DNA of 64,000 nucleotides from Nitrosarchaeum sp. (GCA_002737445.1 NSIR01000002.1:224663-288662); one strand, 5' to 3'; shown: positions 6,537 through 16,177, counted from the stretch's first letter. Notes: generated by a model not told the origin, from the sequence alone. Program-made: numbers and translations.

Positions 6537-8297
6537 ATGTGTTCAATTATCGGATACTATGGAAATGAGATGGCTGCACCCATAATAGTGAAGGGATTAA
6601 AAAGAATGGAATATCGTGGATATGATAGTGTAGGGGTAGCAACTGAATCAAATGGACAGATTGTATTAAAAAAAGGAATTGGAAAAGTGGAGGAAGTAAA
6701 CTCCAAGATTCAGTTGGATGTATTACCAGGAAAAATTGGAATTGGTCATACAAGATGGGCAACTCATGGTAAAGTTACAGAGGTTAATGCACATCCGCAT
6801 TATAGTACTTCAGGAAAAATAGCTATAGTGCATAATGGAATAATAGAAAATTTTGAAGTATTAAAAATAGAATTAGAAAAAGAAGGTTATATTTTCAAAA
6901 GTGAGACAGATAGTGAGATAATAGCAAATCTTCTACAAAAAAATTATGAGGTTCTCAAAGATGTTAAAAATACAATAATTAAAACAGTTGCAGAATTAAA
7001 GGGGCATTATGCATTTGTTGCAATGTTTGAAAACGGGCAATTGGCAGCTGCTAGATTTCATGAACCATTAATTGTAGGAATTGGAAAAAATAGCTATTTT
7101 CTTTCAAGTGATGTTTTAGGATTTATTGAACAAACAGATAATGCGATTTACATAGAAAATGGTAATTTTGTAATAATTGATAAATCAAAATTAGAAATTT
7201 TAGATTTTAATGGAGAAAATGTAAAACAAGAAATTACAAAAGTATCAAAAGAATTTGCAGATGCGTATAAAGGGGATTATGCACATTTTACATTAAAAGA
7301 AATTTCAGAGCAAGTAGATACTATATTCAAAGCTGGAGAAAGTACAAAAGACGCAATAAAAAATACGGCAAATCAGATTAAAAATTCAAAAAATATTTAC
7401 ATAACTGGAAGTGGAACTAGCTACAACGCAGCATTAATTGCAAAACATATTTTAGGTAAATATGCAAAAATAAAAGTAGATACAGTAATTTCAAGTGAAT
7501 TACAATTTTCTTCAGATTTAATTGAGTTAAATTCAACACTGATTGCAATCTCACAAAGTGGTGAAAGTGCAGACGTATTAGATGCAGTAAGTATTGCAAA
7601 AAAAGTAAATTGCAAGGTAATTTCCATAGTTAATTCACTGACATCATCATTAGCAAGAGAATCAGACATCATAATCGGTATGAATTGTGGCCCAGAAATA
7701 GGCGTTGCAGCAACAAAAAGTTTTACATCTCAAATCATGATAATATACAAAATCACAGAAGAGTTGGCTAAAGAAACATTTGAAATCAAGTATAAAGAAA
7801 TATCAGAATCAATTTCAAAAATTCTTGAAAATCATGATCAAATTAGACATATTGCTAAAGAAATTAAAAAGATTTCAGACATCTATGTTTTAGGAAGAGG
7901 AATTCATTATCCAATAGCAATAGAATCAGCTTTAAAATTAAAAGAACTAACATACATTCATGCAGAGGGAATACCTGGTGGAGAATTAAAACATGGACCA
8001 TTAGCGCTTATGGATTCTAACGTATTTGTAATTATAATTAATCCAAATGATACAACATATTCAGACACATTAACAAGTGCCAGAGAAATCAAAGCACGTG
8101 GTGCAAAGATCATTGGCATATCAGATAAAAAGAGTGACATCTATGATTATTGGATAGAAATTCCAAAAAGCAATGAAATATCATATCCTATTTTAGAAAC
8201 GATTCCAATACAACTATTATCATACTATGCGGCACTTGAAAAAGATACTGATCCAGATTATCCAAGAAATTTGGCTAAATCAGTTACAGTGAAGTAA
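6537..8297 (+). CDS. glmS: Glutamine-fructose-6-phosphate aminotransferase (isomerising)
   Basis: Makes glucosamine-6-phosphate from fructose-6-phosphate and glutamine, the entry to UDP-GlcNAc and hence protein glycans. 586 residues, close to the usual 600. The N-terminal class-II amidotransferase has the nucleophile Cys2 (MCSIIGYYG) and GHTRWATHG. Two SIS sugar-isomerase domains follow: GSGTSYNAAL then SQSGESADVLDA in the first, and GRGIHYPIAIESALKLKE with EGIPGGELKHGP in the second. The C-terminus LAKSVTVK matches the family. The end overlaps the convergent cobT-like gene by 14 bp. Confidence 0.97.
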   Translation: MCSIIGYYGNEMAAPIIVKGLKRMEYRGYDSVGVATESNGQIVLKKGIGKVEEVNSKIQLDVLPGKIGIGHTRWATHGKVTEVNAHPHYSTSGKIAIVHNGIIENFEVLKIELEKEGYIFKSETDSEIIANLLQKNYEVLKDVKNTIIKTVAELKGHYAFVAMFENGQLAAARFHEPLIVGIGKNSYFLSSDVLGFIEQTDNAIYIENGNFVIIDKSKLEILDFNGENVKQEITKVSKEFADAYKGDYAHFTLKEISEQVDTIFKAGESTKDAIKNTANQIKNSKNIYITGSGTSYNAALIAKHILGKYAKIKVDTVISSELQFSSDLIELNSTLIAISQSGESADVLDAVSIAKKVNCKVISIVNSLTSSLARESDIIIGMNCGPEIGVAATKSFTSQIMIIYKITEELAKETFEIKYKEISESISKILENHDQIRHIAKEIKKISDIYVLGRGIHYPIAIESALKLKELTYIHAEGIPGGELKHGPLALMDSNVFVIIINPNDTTYSDTLTSAREIKARGAKIIGISDKKSDIYDYWIEIPKSNEISYPILETIPIQLLSYYAALEKDTDPDYPRNLAKSVTVK

Positions 8298-9357
8298 AAA
8301 GTCGATCATATTCTTTTTCACATAATTTTAAAAAATCAGATGAATCATTTCCGGTTTTTATCATAGATGAAATAATACTACCACCTGCTCCAGCACCTTC
8401 TTTTGCAAATCCTTCTGAGAATGCTTTTAATCCTGAAAATATAGAATTTGAAAGTCCGGGATTTACAGCAATCACTGGAATATCCGCAATTTCTAAAACA
8501 GTGGATTTGAAATTTGAACTTGTATCATCAGAGATATAGCAAGTAGTTCCAATAGCAGTATTTTTTACATTAAAACCTATTTTTGAAGCAAATGCTAAAA
8601 CTGCAGTCATTTGTGTACCACCAGCCAGCATTACTTTGGTAATTTCTGATGCTGAGCTTAACATGCCAGCAACAAAAGCAATCATAGGATCACCTACTTT
8701 AGATATTACATGATAAGGATCATTTGAATTTAATCTCTCTAATGCAGTATTAACAATTTCATTTTTTAATTCATATGGGTTGGTTGGAATGCTAGAACTA
8801 ACTTTAGCTTTAAATCCAAATCCTCGTAATACTGCAAGTGCAGTGGTTGTGCCGCCAGGAATGCTTTCTCCAATTATTAGACAATCAGTCATTGATGCAA
8901 GATGTTTACCCACCATTCTACCATAATCCACTGCATGTGATACTTGAGAATCACTCATTGCAGATTCAACCAAAATATTTCTGCCATATGACAATCCTGT
9001 TTGTATGAAAGGTAATTGCGGAGAAATTTTACTTCCAGCATTAATTACAATATGAGGTATGTTGGCAGAGTCTAATGCCATTTTAGTAAGTAATGCTGGC
9101 GTAGGCTTCCCATCAGGAGTCATCGGAATTTTATCAATAGTTTTACAATAACCATAGTAAAGATATTCAGCATCTGCTGGAGGAGTGAATTTTATTGAAT
9201 CTTTATCAGCGCCTGCAATTGTAATACCAGGTATTTCGCATGTTTCAGTATAAGAAAGTACAAGTGAAAATAAAGAATGCCCAGATTTAAGGCCATCAAT
9301 AAAATCAGGAACTTTGTTTGTATTACCTAAAAATTCAAAATCATCAAGATAAGTCAT
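8284..9357 (-). CDS. cobT: CobT-like nicotinate-nucleotide dimethylbenzimidazole phosphoribosyltransferase homologue (UPF0284)
   Basis: 357 residues matching the archaeal branch of the CobT fold. In cobalamin synthesis CobT activates the lower-ligand base as alpha-ribazole phosphate. Visible family stretches include LIIGESIPGGTTTALAVLRG, AGTQ-type glycine turns and CYISDDTSSNFKS. In the archaeal branch the true base substrate is uncertain; thaumarchaea are known to make cobalamin. It is the last of three overlapping minus-strand genes: its start overlaps the MBL-fold gene by 4 bp. Confidence 0.8.
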   Translation of the reverse strand: MTYLDDFEFLGNTNKVPDFIDGLKSGHSLFSLVLSYTETCEIPGITIAGADKDSIKFTPPADAEYLYYGYCKTIDKIPMTPDGKPTPALLTKMALDSANIPHIVINAGSKISPQLPFIQTGLSYGRNILVESAMSDSQVSHAVDYGRMVGKHLASMTDCLIIGESIPGGTTTALAVLRGFGFKAKVSSSIPTNPYELKNEIVNTALERLNSNDPYHVISKVGDPMIAFVAGMLSSASEITKVMLAGGTQMTAVLAFASKIGFNVKNTAIGTTCYISDDTSSNFKSTVLEIADIPVIAVNPGLSNSIFSGLKAFSEGFAKEGAGAGGSIISSMIKTGNDSSDFLKLCEKEYDRLFTSL

Positions 9358-9965
9358 TGTCCCATCATTTCAACAAATTCTTGTTCAGATCGTTTTTGCA
9401 TAACAGGATTGGATATTTTCTCCTGTCCCATAGTAGATGTCACAGAATGTCCATAATCATGACCAGGATAAACAATGAGATCGTCATTTAATAAATAAAG
9501 AATATCAAAAAGACTATGATACAATTCTTTTGCACTACCACCAGGTAAGTCCACACGTCCACAGTTACCTACAAAAAGAGTATCACCTGAAAAAAAATTT
9601 CCATCGCCAATCAAACATAAACTATCTTTAGAATGACCAGGCGTATACAAAATAGTTAATTTTGAATTTCCAAATTCAATTACATCCCCGTCTTTTACTG
9701 CAATATCATACTTTAATTGGGATTTTTCATGTTGAATTATTTTTGCATTTGTTGATTTCATCATTCCTTCATTTCCATGAGTATGATCAAAATGACCATG
9801 AGTGTTAACAATGTATTTTATTTTTAGATTATGTTGAGTTATGATTTCTTCAATTTGATTAAGATCCCATGAAGGATCTATAATTATACCCTCATTCGTA
9901 TCTTCATCTTCAACAACATATGTGAAATTCTGCATGTCTCCAACAGGTATTTGATATATTTTCAT
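9354..9965 (-). CDS. MBL-fold metallo-hydrolase (glyoxalase II-like)
   Basis: 203 residues of the metallo-beta-lactamase fold. The binuclear metal motif is complete: N-T-H-G-H-F-D-H-T-H, then later histidines in YTPGHSKDSLC and YPGHDYGH, and the bridging Asp in FSGDTLFVGNCGR. The family includes hydroxyacylglutathione hydrolases and persulfide dioxygenases. Archaea of this group lack glutathione as far as is known, so the substrate is probably another thioester or persulfide. It overlaps both neighbours by 4 bp. Confidence 0.85.
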   Translation of the reverse strand: MKIYQIPVGDMQNFTYVVEDEDTNEGIIIDPSWDLNQIEEIITQHNLKIKYIVNTHGHFDHTHGNEGMMKSTNAKIIQHEKSQLKYDIAVKDGDVIEFGNSKLTILYTPGHSKDSLCLIGDGNFFSGDTLFVGNCGRVDLPGGSAKELYHSLFDILYLLNDDLIVYPGHDYGHSVTSTMGQEKISNPVMQKRSEQEFVEMMGQ

Positions 9966-10606
9966 AACACACCATTTTCAGATTCTGGAGGAATTCCTAT
10001 TTTTTCGACAAATATCTCGCCACACATTTTGCTTATTTTTGGCATTCCTTTTTTCATTTTATGAAATGTTACAGTCATATCACTTTGAACAAAAATATTT
10101 GCAGTGTTTCCATTATCAGGATCAATTCCAGATGGAATATCGATCGCAATTTTAAAACAATTTGAATTGTTTATGTATTTAATTGCACTCAGATATGGCT
10201 CCCTTATTTCACCAGAAATGCCAGTTCCAAGTATTCCATCGACGATTATTTCAGGAATAAAATCGATGGAAATCATATCAGAGATCAATTTTACAGAGTT
10301 CATTTTTTCCAATAGTCCCCAATTCCATTGACTTTCTTCAGTTTTGATTTTATCTGGAGTTCCAAGTAAAATTACTGTGACTTTAGAGTCATATCCTGCC
10401 AAATGTCTAGCCATAACTAATCCATCCCCTCCATTATTTCCCAAACCAACAAAAACTAAAACTTGTTTAGATTCAAGATTTCCAAATTTTTCTGCAAGAC
10501 GTTTTACTGCTATAGCACCTGCATTTTCCATCATAAATTTTTTTAAAAAACCCATAGCATGTCCATTATTTTCAATCTGCATCATTTGATCTACAGATAT
10601 TTCCAT
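9962..10606 (-). CDS. nnrE: NAD(P)H-hydrate epimerase (YjeF N-terminal domain)
   Basis: Repairs damaged NAD(P)H by epimerising the hydrate for a dehydratase partner, not encoded nearby. Motifs: MEISVDQMMQIENNGHAMG at the start, FVGLGNNGGDGLVMARHL for nucleotide binding, and DGILGTGISGEIREPY. An in-frame upstream ATG at 10672 adds 22 residues. I prefer 10606 because the domain begins there and a TTATTTTA box lies about 24 bp upstream. The ADP-dependent dehydratase half often fused to this domain is absent. The overlap with the MBL gene suggests a three-gene operon. Confidence 0.85.
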   Translation of the reverse strand: MEISVDQMMQIENNGHAMGFLKKFMMENAGAIAVKRLAEKFGNLESKQVLVFVGLGNNGGDGLVMARHLAGYDSKVTVILLGTPDKIKTEESQWNWGLLEKMNSVKLISDMISIDFIPEIIVDGILGTGISGEIREPYLSAIKYINNSNCFKIAIDIPSGIDPDNGNTANIFVQSDMTVTFHKMKKGMPKISKMCGEIFVEKIGIPPESENGVL

Positions 10607-10678
10607 ATCTAGATTAAATGAGAAGTAAAATAAGAGCTTTGGCAAACGATTTATTGATGGCTTTTCCAACACAGGAGC

Positions 10679-11293
10679 ATGACATTAAATAATGTTAAAT
10701 TATCTTTAAATAAAATTGCAAAATCATTATCAGAAGTTCAAGATGCAAGAGAATTTTTGCTAAAAAATACAAGAGAAGTCATAATTCTATGTAGTAAATC
10801 AATCATATCAGTTCATAGTGGAGATATGAAATCTGCAAAAAATAATTTAAAACAGGCAGATCTACTATTAAAAAAATATAGGAAAAAAGCTACTCCTGAT
10901 CTTAAAAGATATTTAATCACACCAGAACAAGAATTCGTAGAGGCAGCATCATTAATTGCTATTGTTGAAAAAAATGAAATTCCTTCAGAAAAAAAATTAG
11001 AAGTATTACCAGAATCATACGTGTTAGGATTGATGGACTGTGTTGGGGAATTAAAACGAATGATTTTTGATAAAATTAGGATGGGAGACATAGATAACGC
11101 ATCGAGAATTTTTGATATAATGGAAAAGTTGTATTTGTATTTGTATCCATTTTCCATGTACGATAAAGTACTAAAAGAAGCTAGAAGAAAAATCGACGTA
11201 GACCGTATTTTAGTTGATGATGCACGAGGAGTAATGACAGAAGAAAAAAGACGATCAGAATTAATTAAAGCACTAACCAAATTACAAAAATAG
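10679..11293 (+). CDS. Translin family protein
   Basis: 204 residues, all alpha-helical, with the translin/TRAX signature around LPESYVLGLMDCVGELKRM and DIMEKLYLYLYPF. Eukaryotic translin forms octamers with TRAX that bind RNA/DNA and cleave RNA. Archaeal single-gene homologues probably form homo-oligomers acting on tRNA or other RNA. The ATG lies 72 bp from the preferred nnrE start, with an ATTTATTG box about 25 bp upstream. The catalytic acidic residues of TRAX cannot be assigned confidently by eye. Confidence 0.8.
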   Translation: MTLNNVKLSLNKIAKSLSEVQDAREFLLKNTREVIILCSKSIISVHSGDMKSAKNNLKQADLLLKKYRKKATPDLKRYLITPEQEFVEAASLIAIVEKNEIPSEKKLEVLPESYVLGLMDCVGELKRMIFDKIRMGDIDNASRIFDIMEKLYLYLYPFSMYDKVLKEARRKIDVDRILVDDARGVMTEEKRRSELIKALTKLQK

Positions 11294-11316
11294 AATTCAT
11301 ACAAAATGAATTAAAT

Positions 11317-11400
11317 GCGGGTGATGGGATTTGAACCCACGAACTCCTAAGAGACTAACCCCTCAAGCTAGCGCCTTTGACCGAGCTGGGCGACACCCGC
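11317..11400 (-). tRNA. tRNA-Leu (GAG)
   Basis: Read on the minus strand the gene has a 7-bp acceptor stem GCGGGTG/CACCCGC. The anticodon loop TTGAGGG has anticodon GAG, closed by CTAGC/GTTAG. A long variable arm marks a class-II tRNA, and the T loop is TTCAAAT. 84 nt with no intron; CCA is not encoded. Confidence 0.95.
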
Positions 11401-11452
11401 AATAAAAAATTCTTGTATGGTTTTTATAATCCTTGATTACTTTTTTGTTCGT

Positions 11453-11689
11453 ATGTTAGTTCCTGTAAGATGCTTTACTTGTGGAAATTTACTTGGTGAT
11501 AAATTTGAAGATTACCAAAATAAAGTAAAAGCGGGGGAAGATCCAGCCAAAGGACTAGATTCTTTAGGAATAAGCAGATATTGCTGCAGAAGAATGCTGT
11601 TAACTACTGTTGAAACTATTCAACAAGTTATCCCATTTTATGAAGCAATACAGAAAAGACACCAAGAAGTCCAATCTGAGTTAGAGTAA
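11453..11689 (+). CDS. rpoN: DNA-directed RNA polymerase subunit N
   Basis: Small zinc-binding subunit (78 residues) of the archaeal RNA polymerase, homologous to eukaryotic RPB10. The zinc ligands are visible: VRCFTCGN near the start and YCCRRM near residue 45. I start at ATG 11453 (MLVPVRCFTCG), the canonical N-terminus. An upstream in-frame ATG at 11417 would add 12 atypical residues. It is followed by eno and rps2, a conserved archaeal gene order. Confidence 0.95.
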   Translation: MLVPVRCFTCGNLLGDKFEDYQNKVKAGEDPAKGLDSLGISRYCCRRMLLTTVETIQQVIPFYEAIQKRHQEVQSELE

Positions 11690-11690
11690 G

Positions 11691-12929
11691 TTGCCAAAAA
11701 TTACCTCAGTTGAGGGACGTATTATTTACAATAGTAGGGGAAGTAAAACTATCGAAGTCGATATAATTTCAGAAAATAAATTCAGGGGTAGAGTTTGTGC
11801 ACCTTCAGGAGCAAGTGTTGGAAAATATGAAGCAATTAGCTTTCCAAATGAAAACCCAGAAGATAGTATAAAAATACTAAATAAAAATTCTCATAAATTT
11901 ATAGGACTAGATTCATCAGATATGAAAACATTGCATGAAACACTAAGAAGTATTGATCAATCACGAGATTATTCAAAAATAGGAGGCGCATTAGCGTTTG
12001 CAGTAACTATCGCATCGGTAGAATCTGCAGCACAGTCATTAGATGTTCCTTTATTTCAAATATTATCATCTGAATCATCTTTCAAATTTCCATTTCCATT
12101 AGGAAATATTTTGGGTGGCGGGGCTCACGCGGGACCTGGAACTCCAGATATTCAAGAAATTCTAATATGTGCTACAGGTGCAAAAACAATCAAAGATGCT
12201 ATTGAAACAAATATTCTAGTTCATAAAGAATTACGCCATGTTTTAGAAAAAGCAGATCATGATTTTACTAATGGTAGAGGAGATGAAGGTGGATGGGCAC
12301 CAAAATTAGAAAATGAAAAAGCACTAGAACTTTCAGCAAAAGCTTGTGAAAATTTAGGATTCACGTTAGGAAAAGAAGTATCGTTGGGAGTTGACTTTGC
12401 ATCATCTACACAATGGAATGAAGAAAAACAAAAATATATTTATGAAAGATCTGGTTTTGTAAATTCTTCAGAACAGCAAATAGAATTTGCGGCAAAAATT
12501 ATTGAAAAATACAAATTAATCTATGCCGAAGATGCAGTTCACGAAGAAGCATTTAATGATATGTCAGAATTAACTGCTAAATTTCCACATACACTAATTA
12601 CGGGAGACGATCTAACTGTAACAAATAAAGACATACTAAACAAGGCAATCAAGTTAAAATCGTGTAATGCTGCAATTCTAAAAGTAAATCAAGCAGGTAG
12701 TCTGTATGATGCCTTTGAATTTGCCAAAGTGGCAAATGAAAACAACATAAAATTAATCACATCTCATAGATCGGGCGAATCTACTGATTCCCATATTTGT
12801 CACATAGGTCTGGCTACAAAATCAAAAATGCTCAAAATTGGCATTGTTGGAGGAGAAAGAATAGCAAAAATAAATGAACTTATACGTCTATCAGAGCATG
12901 ATTTAATACGCGGTATGGCAGAGATTTAA
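11691..12929 (+). CDS. eno: Enolase
   Basis: Interconverts 2-phosphoglycerate and phosphoenolpyruvate. 412 residues, TTG start one base after the rpoN stop. Motifs: RGSKTIEVDI, APSGASVGKYEA, NGRGDEGGWAPKL, the Mg ligands in GVDFASS, YAEDAVHEEA and TGDDLTVTN, and SHRSGESTD for the catalytic loop. The last motif keeps the SHRSGE signature. Slight sequence drift (AEDAVHEE for the usual EDPxxEED) is seen but the metal ligands are present. Confidence 0.96.
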   Translation: MPKITSVEGRIIYNSRGSKTIEVDIISENKFRGRVCAPSGASVGKYEAISFPNENPEDSIKILNKNSHKFIGLDSSDMKTLHETLRSIDQSRDYSKIGGALAFAVTIASVESAAQSLDVPLFQILSSESSFKFPFPLGNILGGGAHAGPGTPDIQEILICATGAKTIKDAIETNILVHKELRHVLEKADHDFTNGRGDEGGWAPKLENEKALELSAKACENLGFTLGKEVSLGVDFASSTQWNEEKQKYIYERSGFVNSSEQQIEFAAKIIEKYKLIYAEDAVHEEAFNDMSELTAKFPHTLITGDDLTVTNKDILNKAIKLKSCNAAILKVNQAGSLYDAFEFAKVANENNIKLITSHRSGESTDSHICHIGLATKSKMLKIGIVGGERIAKINELIRLSEHDLIRGMAEI

Positions 12930-12936
12930 AATCGTC

Positions 12937-13560
12937 ATGAGTGAACAAAGTGAATTTACAGAAATTAAGAAGAAGATTCTATCAACAGGGATCAGGGTAG
13001 GAACACCAGTCAAAACCAAATTCATGACACCTTTTATAACAAAAGCTAGTCCTGAAGGGCTTTACATGTTAGATATAGATATAACTTTAGAAAAAATCAA
13101 AACAGCAGCTAAATTTATCAATAGATTGGGAACCGATAAACTAATTGTCTGTTCAGCTAGACAATATGCAAATACACCAATTGAGAAATTTTGTGAAATG
13201 TTAGGATCTAAAAAATTACTAGGCAGATTTATGCCAGGTACTCTTACTAATCCATCATTACCATATTACATAGAACCAAAATTAGTTCTAATTTCAGATC
13301 CACAAGTCGATGTACAAGCAATTACAGAAGCAACAAATGCAGGTATTCCAGTAATCGGCATTTCAAATACAGATAATATTACATCAAGATTAGATGTAAT
13401 AATTCCAGCAAACAATAGAGGAAGGAAAGCACTTGCAACAGTTTATTGGTTATTAGTTAGACAAATTCTCATTGAAAGAGGAGAATTAAAAGAGGATGAA
13501 GCGATGAAATATGAAATCGATGATTTTGAAACAAAGATTACAGAAGAAGAAATAGAATAA
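12937..13560 (+). CDS. rps2: 30S ribosomal protein S2
   Basis: 207 residues. Binds late to the small-subunit body and contacts S1/mRNA. Conserved parts: GTPVKTKFMTPFI, YMLDIDITLEKI, a GRFMPGTLTNPSLPYYIEPK run, and DPQVDVQAITEATNAGIPVIG. An acidic C-terminal tail follows. It lies seven bases after eno. Confidence 0.96.
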   Translation: MSEQSEFTEIKKKILSTGIRVGTPVKTKFMTPFITKASPEGLYMLDIDITLEKIKTAAKFINRLGTDKLIVCSARQYANTPIEKFCEMLGSKKLLGRFMPGTLTNPSLPYYIEPKLVLISDPQVDVQAITEATNAGIPVIGISNTDNITSRLDVIIPANNRGRKALATVYWLLVRQILIERGELKEDEAMKYEIDDFETKITEEEIE

Positions 13561-13820
13561 TTCAAGTTATAAAAAAATTATTAAATTCATATCTATAAAA
13601 TAATTAAATAAAAAATACAGAAATGAATTAATCAAAAATTTAATTAGGCATAATAAAACAGGTCAAAAACAAAACATTGTTTATTAAAAATTAAACGTGC
13701 TTGTAATTCAATTTTTGATTTTAGGATTATACATAAAGAGAATTGTTCAAATATACCAAAAGTGTCAAGATTATAGGTAAAACAGATTATGTTCATTAGA
13801 CATGGATTAGCAGTGTTCAC
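13561..13820. other. 260-bp gene-free AT-rich stretch before mevalonate kinase
   Basis: No open frame with protein-like composition, no tRNA/sRNA signature and no strong inverted repeat was found. A TATA-like GATTATAGG near 13768-13776 may serve the mevalonate kinase gene. Otherwise I see nothing here. Confidence 0.5.
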
Positions 13821-14768
13821 TTGAAATCAAATGCTTCCGCACCAGGAAAAGTAATACTTTTTGGAGAACATTTTGTAGTATATGGAGTTAAAGCTATACT
13901 ATGTACAATAAATAAACGCGTTACCGTTACTGCCACTAAAATCCAAGGAAACATGATTTCAATAAAATCAAACATCGGAAATTTAAATATCAAATCAAAT
14001 GAATCAATTACAGAAATAAAATCGCCACTAAAACCATTTTATTTTTTAGCAAACAAAATGATAGAAAAATTTAATGAAAATACAGGAATTGAAATAATAG
14101 TTAAATCAGAAATACCGCTGGGGGTAGGATTAGGTTCCTCTTCTGCCTGCTGTGTTGCGGGCGCAGCAGCGATTTCACGGCTATTTTACAATACAACAAA
14201 AAAAGAAATTTTAGAGTTAGCAATTGAAGCTGAAAAAACTATTTTTCAAAATACATCAGGTGCAGATTGTACAGTATGCACTTATGGAGGAATAATGGAA
14301 TATGATAAAAAAAATGGTTTCTCAAAAATAAATTCAGAACCGAATTTTTATCTAATAATTGCAAATTCTAAAATCGAACATTCTACTGAATCTGTAGTTG
14401 AAAACGTAAAACAATTTAAAGAAAAAAATGAGGAAAAATTTTCTAGATTATGTATAGATGAATCAGAATTGATCAACAATGTGTTAATTCTTTTGAAAAA
14501 TAATGATTTGGTAGGTTTAGGTAAAAATATGTTAAAAAATCAACAATATCTGGAAACTATAGGCATATCAAATGAAAAATTACGTTTGATGATTGAATTA
14601 GCCCAAAAATCATCGTATGGGGCAAAAATAACTGGTGCTGGCGCTGGTGGGTGTATTATTGCATTAGCTGATGAATCAAATTTAGAAATAATGATTAATC
14701 AATTTAAAAAGAAAAACTATGAGTGTTTTTCTACAAAAATTGATTTTGTTGGATTGGATACTTTTTAA
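13821..14768 (+). CDS. mvk: Mevalonate kinase
   Basis: ATP-dependent phosphorylation of mevalonate, first of the lipid-precursor genes here. 315 residues, TTG start at 13821; the conserved SAPGKVILFGEH begins six residues in, supporting this start. GHMP kinase motifs: PLGVGLGSSSACC (phosphate loop), SGADCTVCTYGG and KITGAGAGGC. Separated from rps2 by 260 bp, so it probably has its own promoter. Isopentenyl phosphate kinase follows, consistent with the archaeal mevalonate route. Confidence 0.93.
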   Translation: MKSNASAPGKVILFGEHFVVYGVKAILCTINKRVTVTATKIQGNMISIKSNIGNLNIKSNESITEIKSPLKPFYFLANKMIEKFNENTGIEIIVKSEIPLGVGLGSSSACCVAGAAAISRLFYNTTKKEILELAIEAEKTIFQNTSGADCTVCTYGGIMEYDKKNGFSKINSEPNFYLIIANSKIEHSTESVVENVKQFKEKNEEKFSRLCIDESELINNVLILLKNNDLVGLGKNMLKNQQYLETIGISNEKLRLMIELAQKSSYGAKITGAGAGGCIIALADESNLEIMINQFKKKNYECFSTKIDFVGLDTF

Positions 14769-14791
14769 TGGAATGAATAATTGGTGACAAC

Positions 14792-15535
14792 ATGATTCTA
14801 ATAAAATTAGGTGGATCAATTATTACTAATAAGAAAAAACCATTATCACCAAGAGTAAAAATAATTGAAAACATTACTAAATATTTAAAGAAAATAGAAG
14901 AACCAATAATAATTGTTCATGGTGGAGGTTCATTTGGACATTATTGGTCTGTAAAATATAATATGCATACAAAACCAATGAAGTATAAATCGTATGGAGT
15001 ATCAGTAGTTAAAAATTCTATGATTGACTTGAATAAAATTATACTAGAATCATTTATAAAAAATAAATTAAATCCATACTGTATTCCACCAACAGATTTT
15101 ATGATGGAAGGTAAACCGATTATAAATAAAATAAAAGAAATTGAAAAAATTGCAAATGCAGGATTTATTCCCATTACTTTTGGAGATGCACTTTGGCATG
15201 GTCATAAAAAAACATATATTTTATCAGGAGATAAAATTATGACATATATTTCAAAAATTCTAAAACCGCGATTAACCATTTTTGCTTTGAATGAAGATGG
15301 AGTATATTCAGATTTGAAATCAAAGAAATTAATTCGTGAGTTAAATGGAGAAAAACTAATTCTTTCAAAAAATAAGATGGATGTTACAGGAGGTATGACT
15401 CGAAAAATTGAAGAGGCAGTAAAGATTTCAAAAATTGGAATGAATGTATTTTTTGTGAATGGAAATAAACCTGAAAGAATTGTTAAAGCTGTTAAAAATG
15501 GCGAATTTGAAGGAACCCTGTTTAGAGGAAAATAG
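14792..15535 (+). CDS. ipk: Isopentenyl phosphate kinase
   Basis: Makes isopentenyl diphosphate from isopentenyl phosphate, the last step of the archaeal modified mevalonate pathway. 247 residues of the amino-acid-kinase fold: IKLGGSIITNK, VHGGGSFGHYW with the catalytic His, GDALWHGHKK, LSGDKIM and MDVTGGMTRKIEEA. The idi ATG follows its stop directly. Confidence 0.93.
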   Translation: MILIKLGGSIITNKKKPLSPRVKIIENITKYLKKIEEPIIIVHGGGSFGHYWSVKYNMHTKPMKYKSYGVSVVKNSMIDLNKIILESFIKNKLNPYCIPPTDFMMEGKPIINKIKEIEKIANAGFIPITFGDALWHGHKKTYILSGDKIMTYISKILKPRLTIFALNEDGVYSDLKSKKLIRELNGEKLILSKNKMDVTGGMTRKIEEAVKISKIGMNVFFVNGNKPERIVKAVKNGEFEGTLFRGK

Positions 15536-16177
15536 ATGGCTGAAGAATATCTGGTTTTAGTTGATCAAAATGACAATCCAATAGGATCTGAAGAAAAAGT
15601 AAAATGTCATTTACCAGAGGGTAAACTACATAGAGCATTTACAGCATTATTATTTGATAAAAATGGAAGATTAGTCATAACTAAAAGATCTAAAGAAAAA
15701 ATGCTTTGGCCTGGAGACTGGGATGGAACTGTGGCTAGTCACCCAAGAGAACCTGAAACATATGTGTCATCTGGAGAAAGAAGAATGCCAGAAGAATTAG
15801 GCATTACATGTAACTTAGATTATCTCTTTAAATTTGAATATCATGTTCCATACAAAAACATAGGCTCAGAAAATGAAATTTGCGGTACACTTGTTGGGAT
15901 TGTAGATGATTTAATTCAATTCACTCAAATTGAAAATGAGATAGATGAAATTAAATGGATTTCAGTAAATGAATTAATTTCTCAATTAAAAAATAATCCA
16001 GAAATATATTGTCCTTGGATGTTAATTGCATTAGTACTGCTAGATAAATCAGAAAAATCAATTTTAGAAAAACATAAAAATATTTTATCATTATGGATTA
16101 ATTCAGAATTACAAAAAGAATTAGAAAAAGCAATCAGGTATCATCTTCCAGATAATAAATGGAGATTAGTAAAATGA
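15536..16177 (+). CDS. idi: Type I isopentenyl-diphosphate delta-isomerase, atypical active site
   Basis: Nudix-fold enzyme that converts IPP to DMAPP. 213 residues with conserved LHRAF, MLWPGDWDGT, and the metal/catalytic Glu pair in SENEIC. In the E. coli enzyme the catalytic Cys lies in VCGHP; here the aligned segment is VASHP, so Cys is replaced by Ala while the His is kept. A C-terminal extension of about 30 residues follows the core. Genes on both sides (ipk, prenyl synthase) confirm the pathway context, so the gene is probably functional in some form. Confidence 0.9.
   Translation: MAEEYLVLVDQNDNPIGSEEKVKCHLPEGKLHRAFTALLFDKNGRLVITKRSKEKMLWPGDWDGTVASHPREPETYVSSGERRMPEELGITCNLDYLFKFEYHVPYKNIGSENEICGTLVGIVDDLIQFTQIENEIDEIKWISVNELISQLKNNPEIYCPWMLIALVLLDKSEKSILEKHKNILSLWINSELQKELEKAIRYHLPDNKWRLVK

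Noticed and set aside
10813-11304. 163-codon frame opposite the translin gene
   Set aside because: Ser/Ile-rich shadow in AT-rich DNA; the plus-strand translin frame has clear family motifs.
13561-13820. Possible ncRNA in the gap before mevalonate kinase
   Set aside because: Uniformly AT-rich with no stems, box motifs or promoter beyond a TATA-like site.
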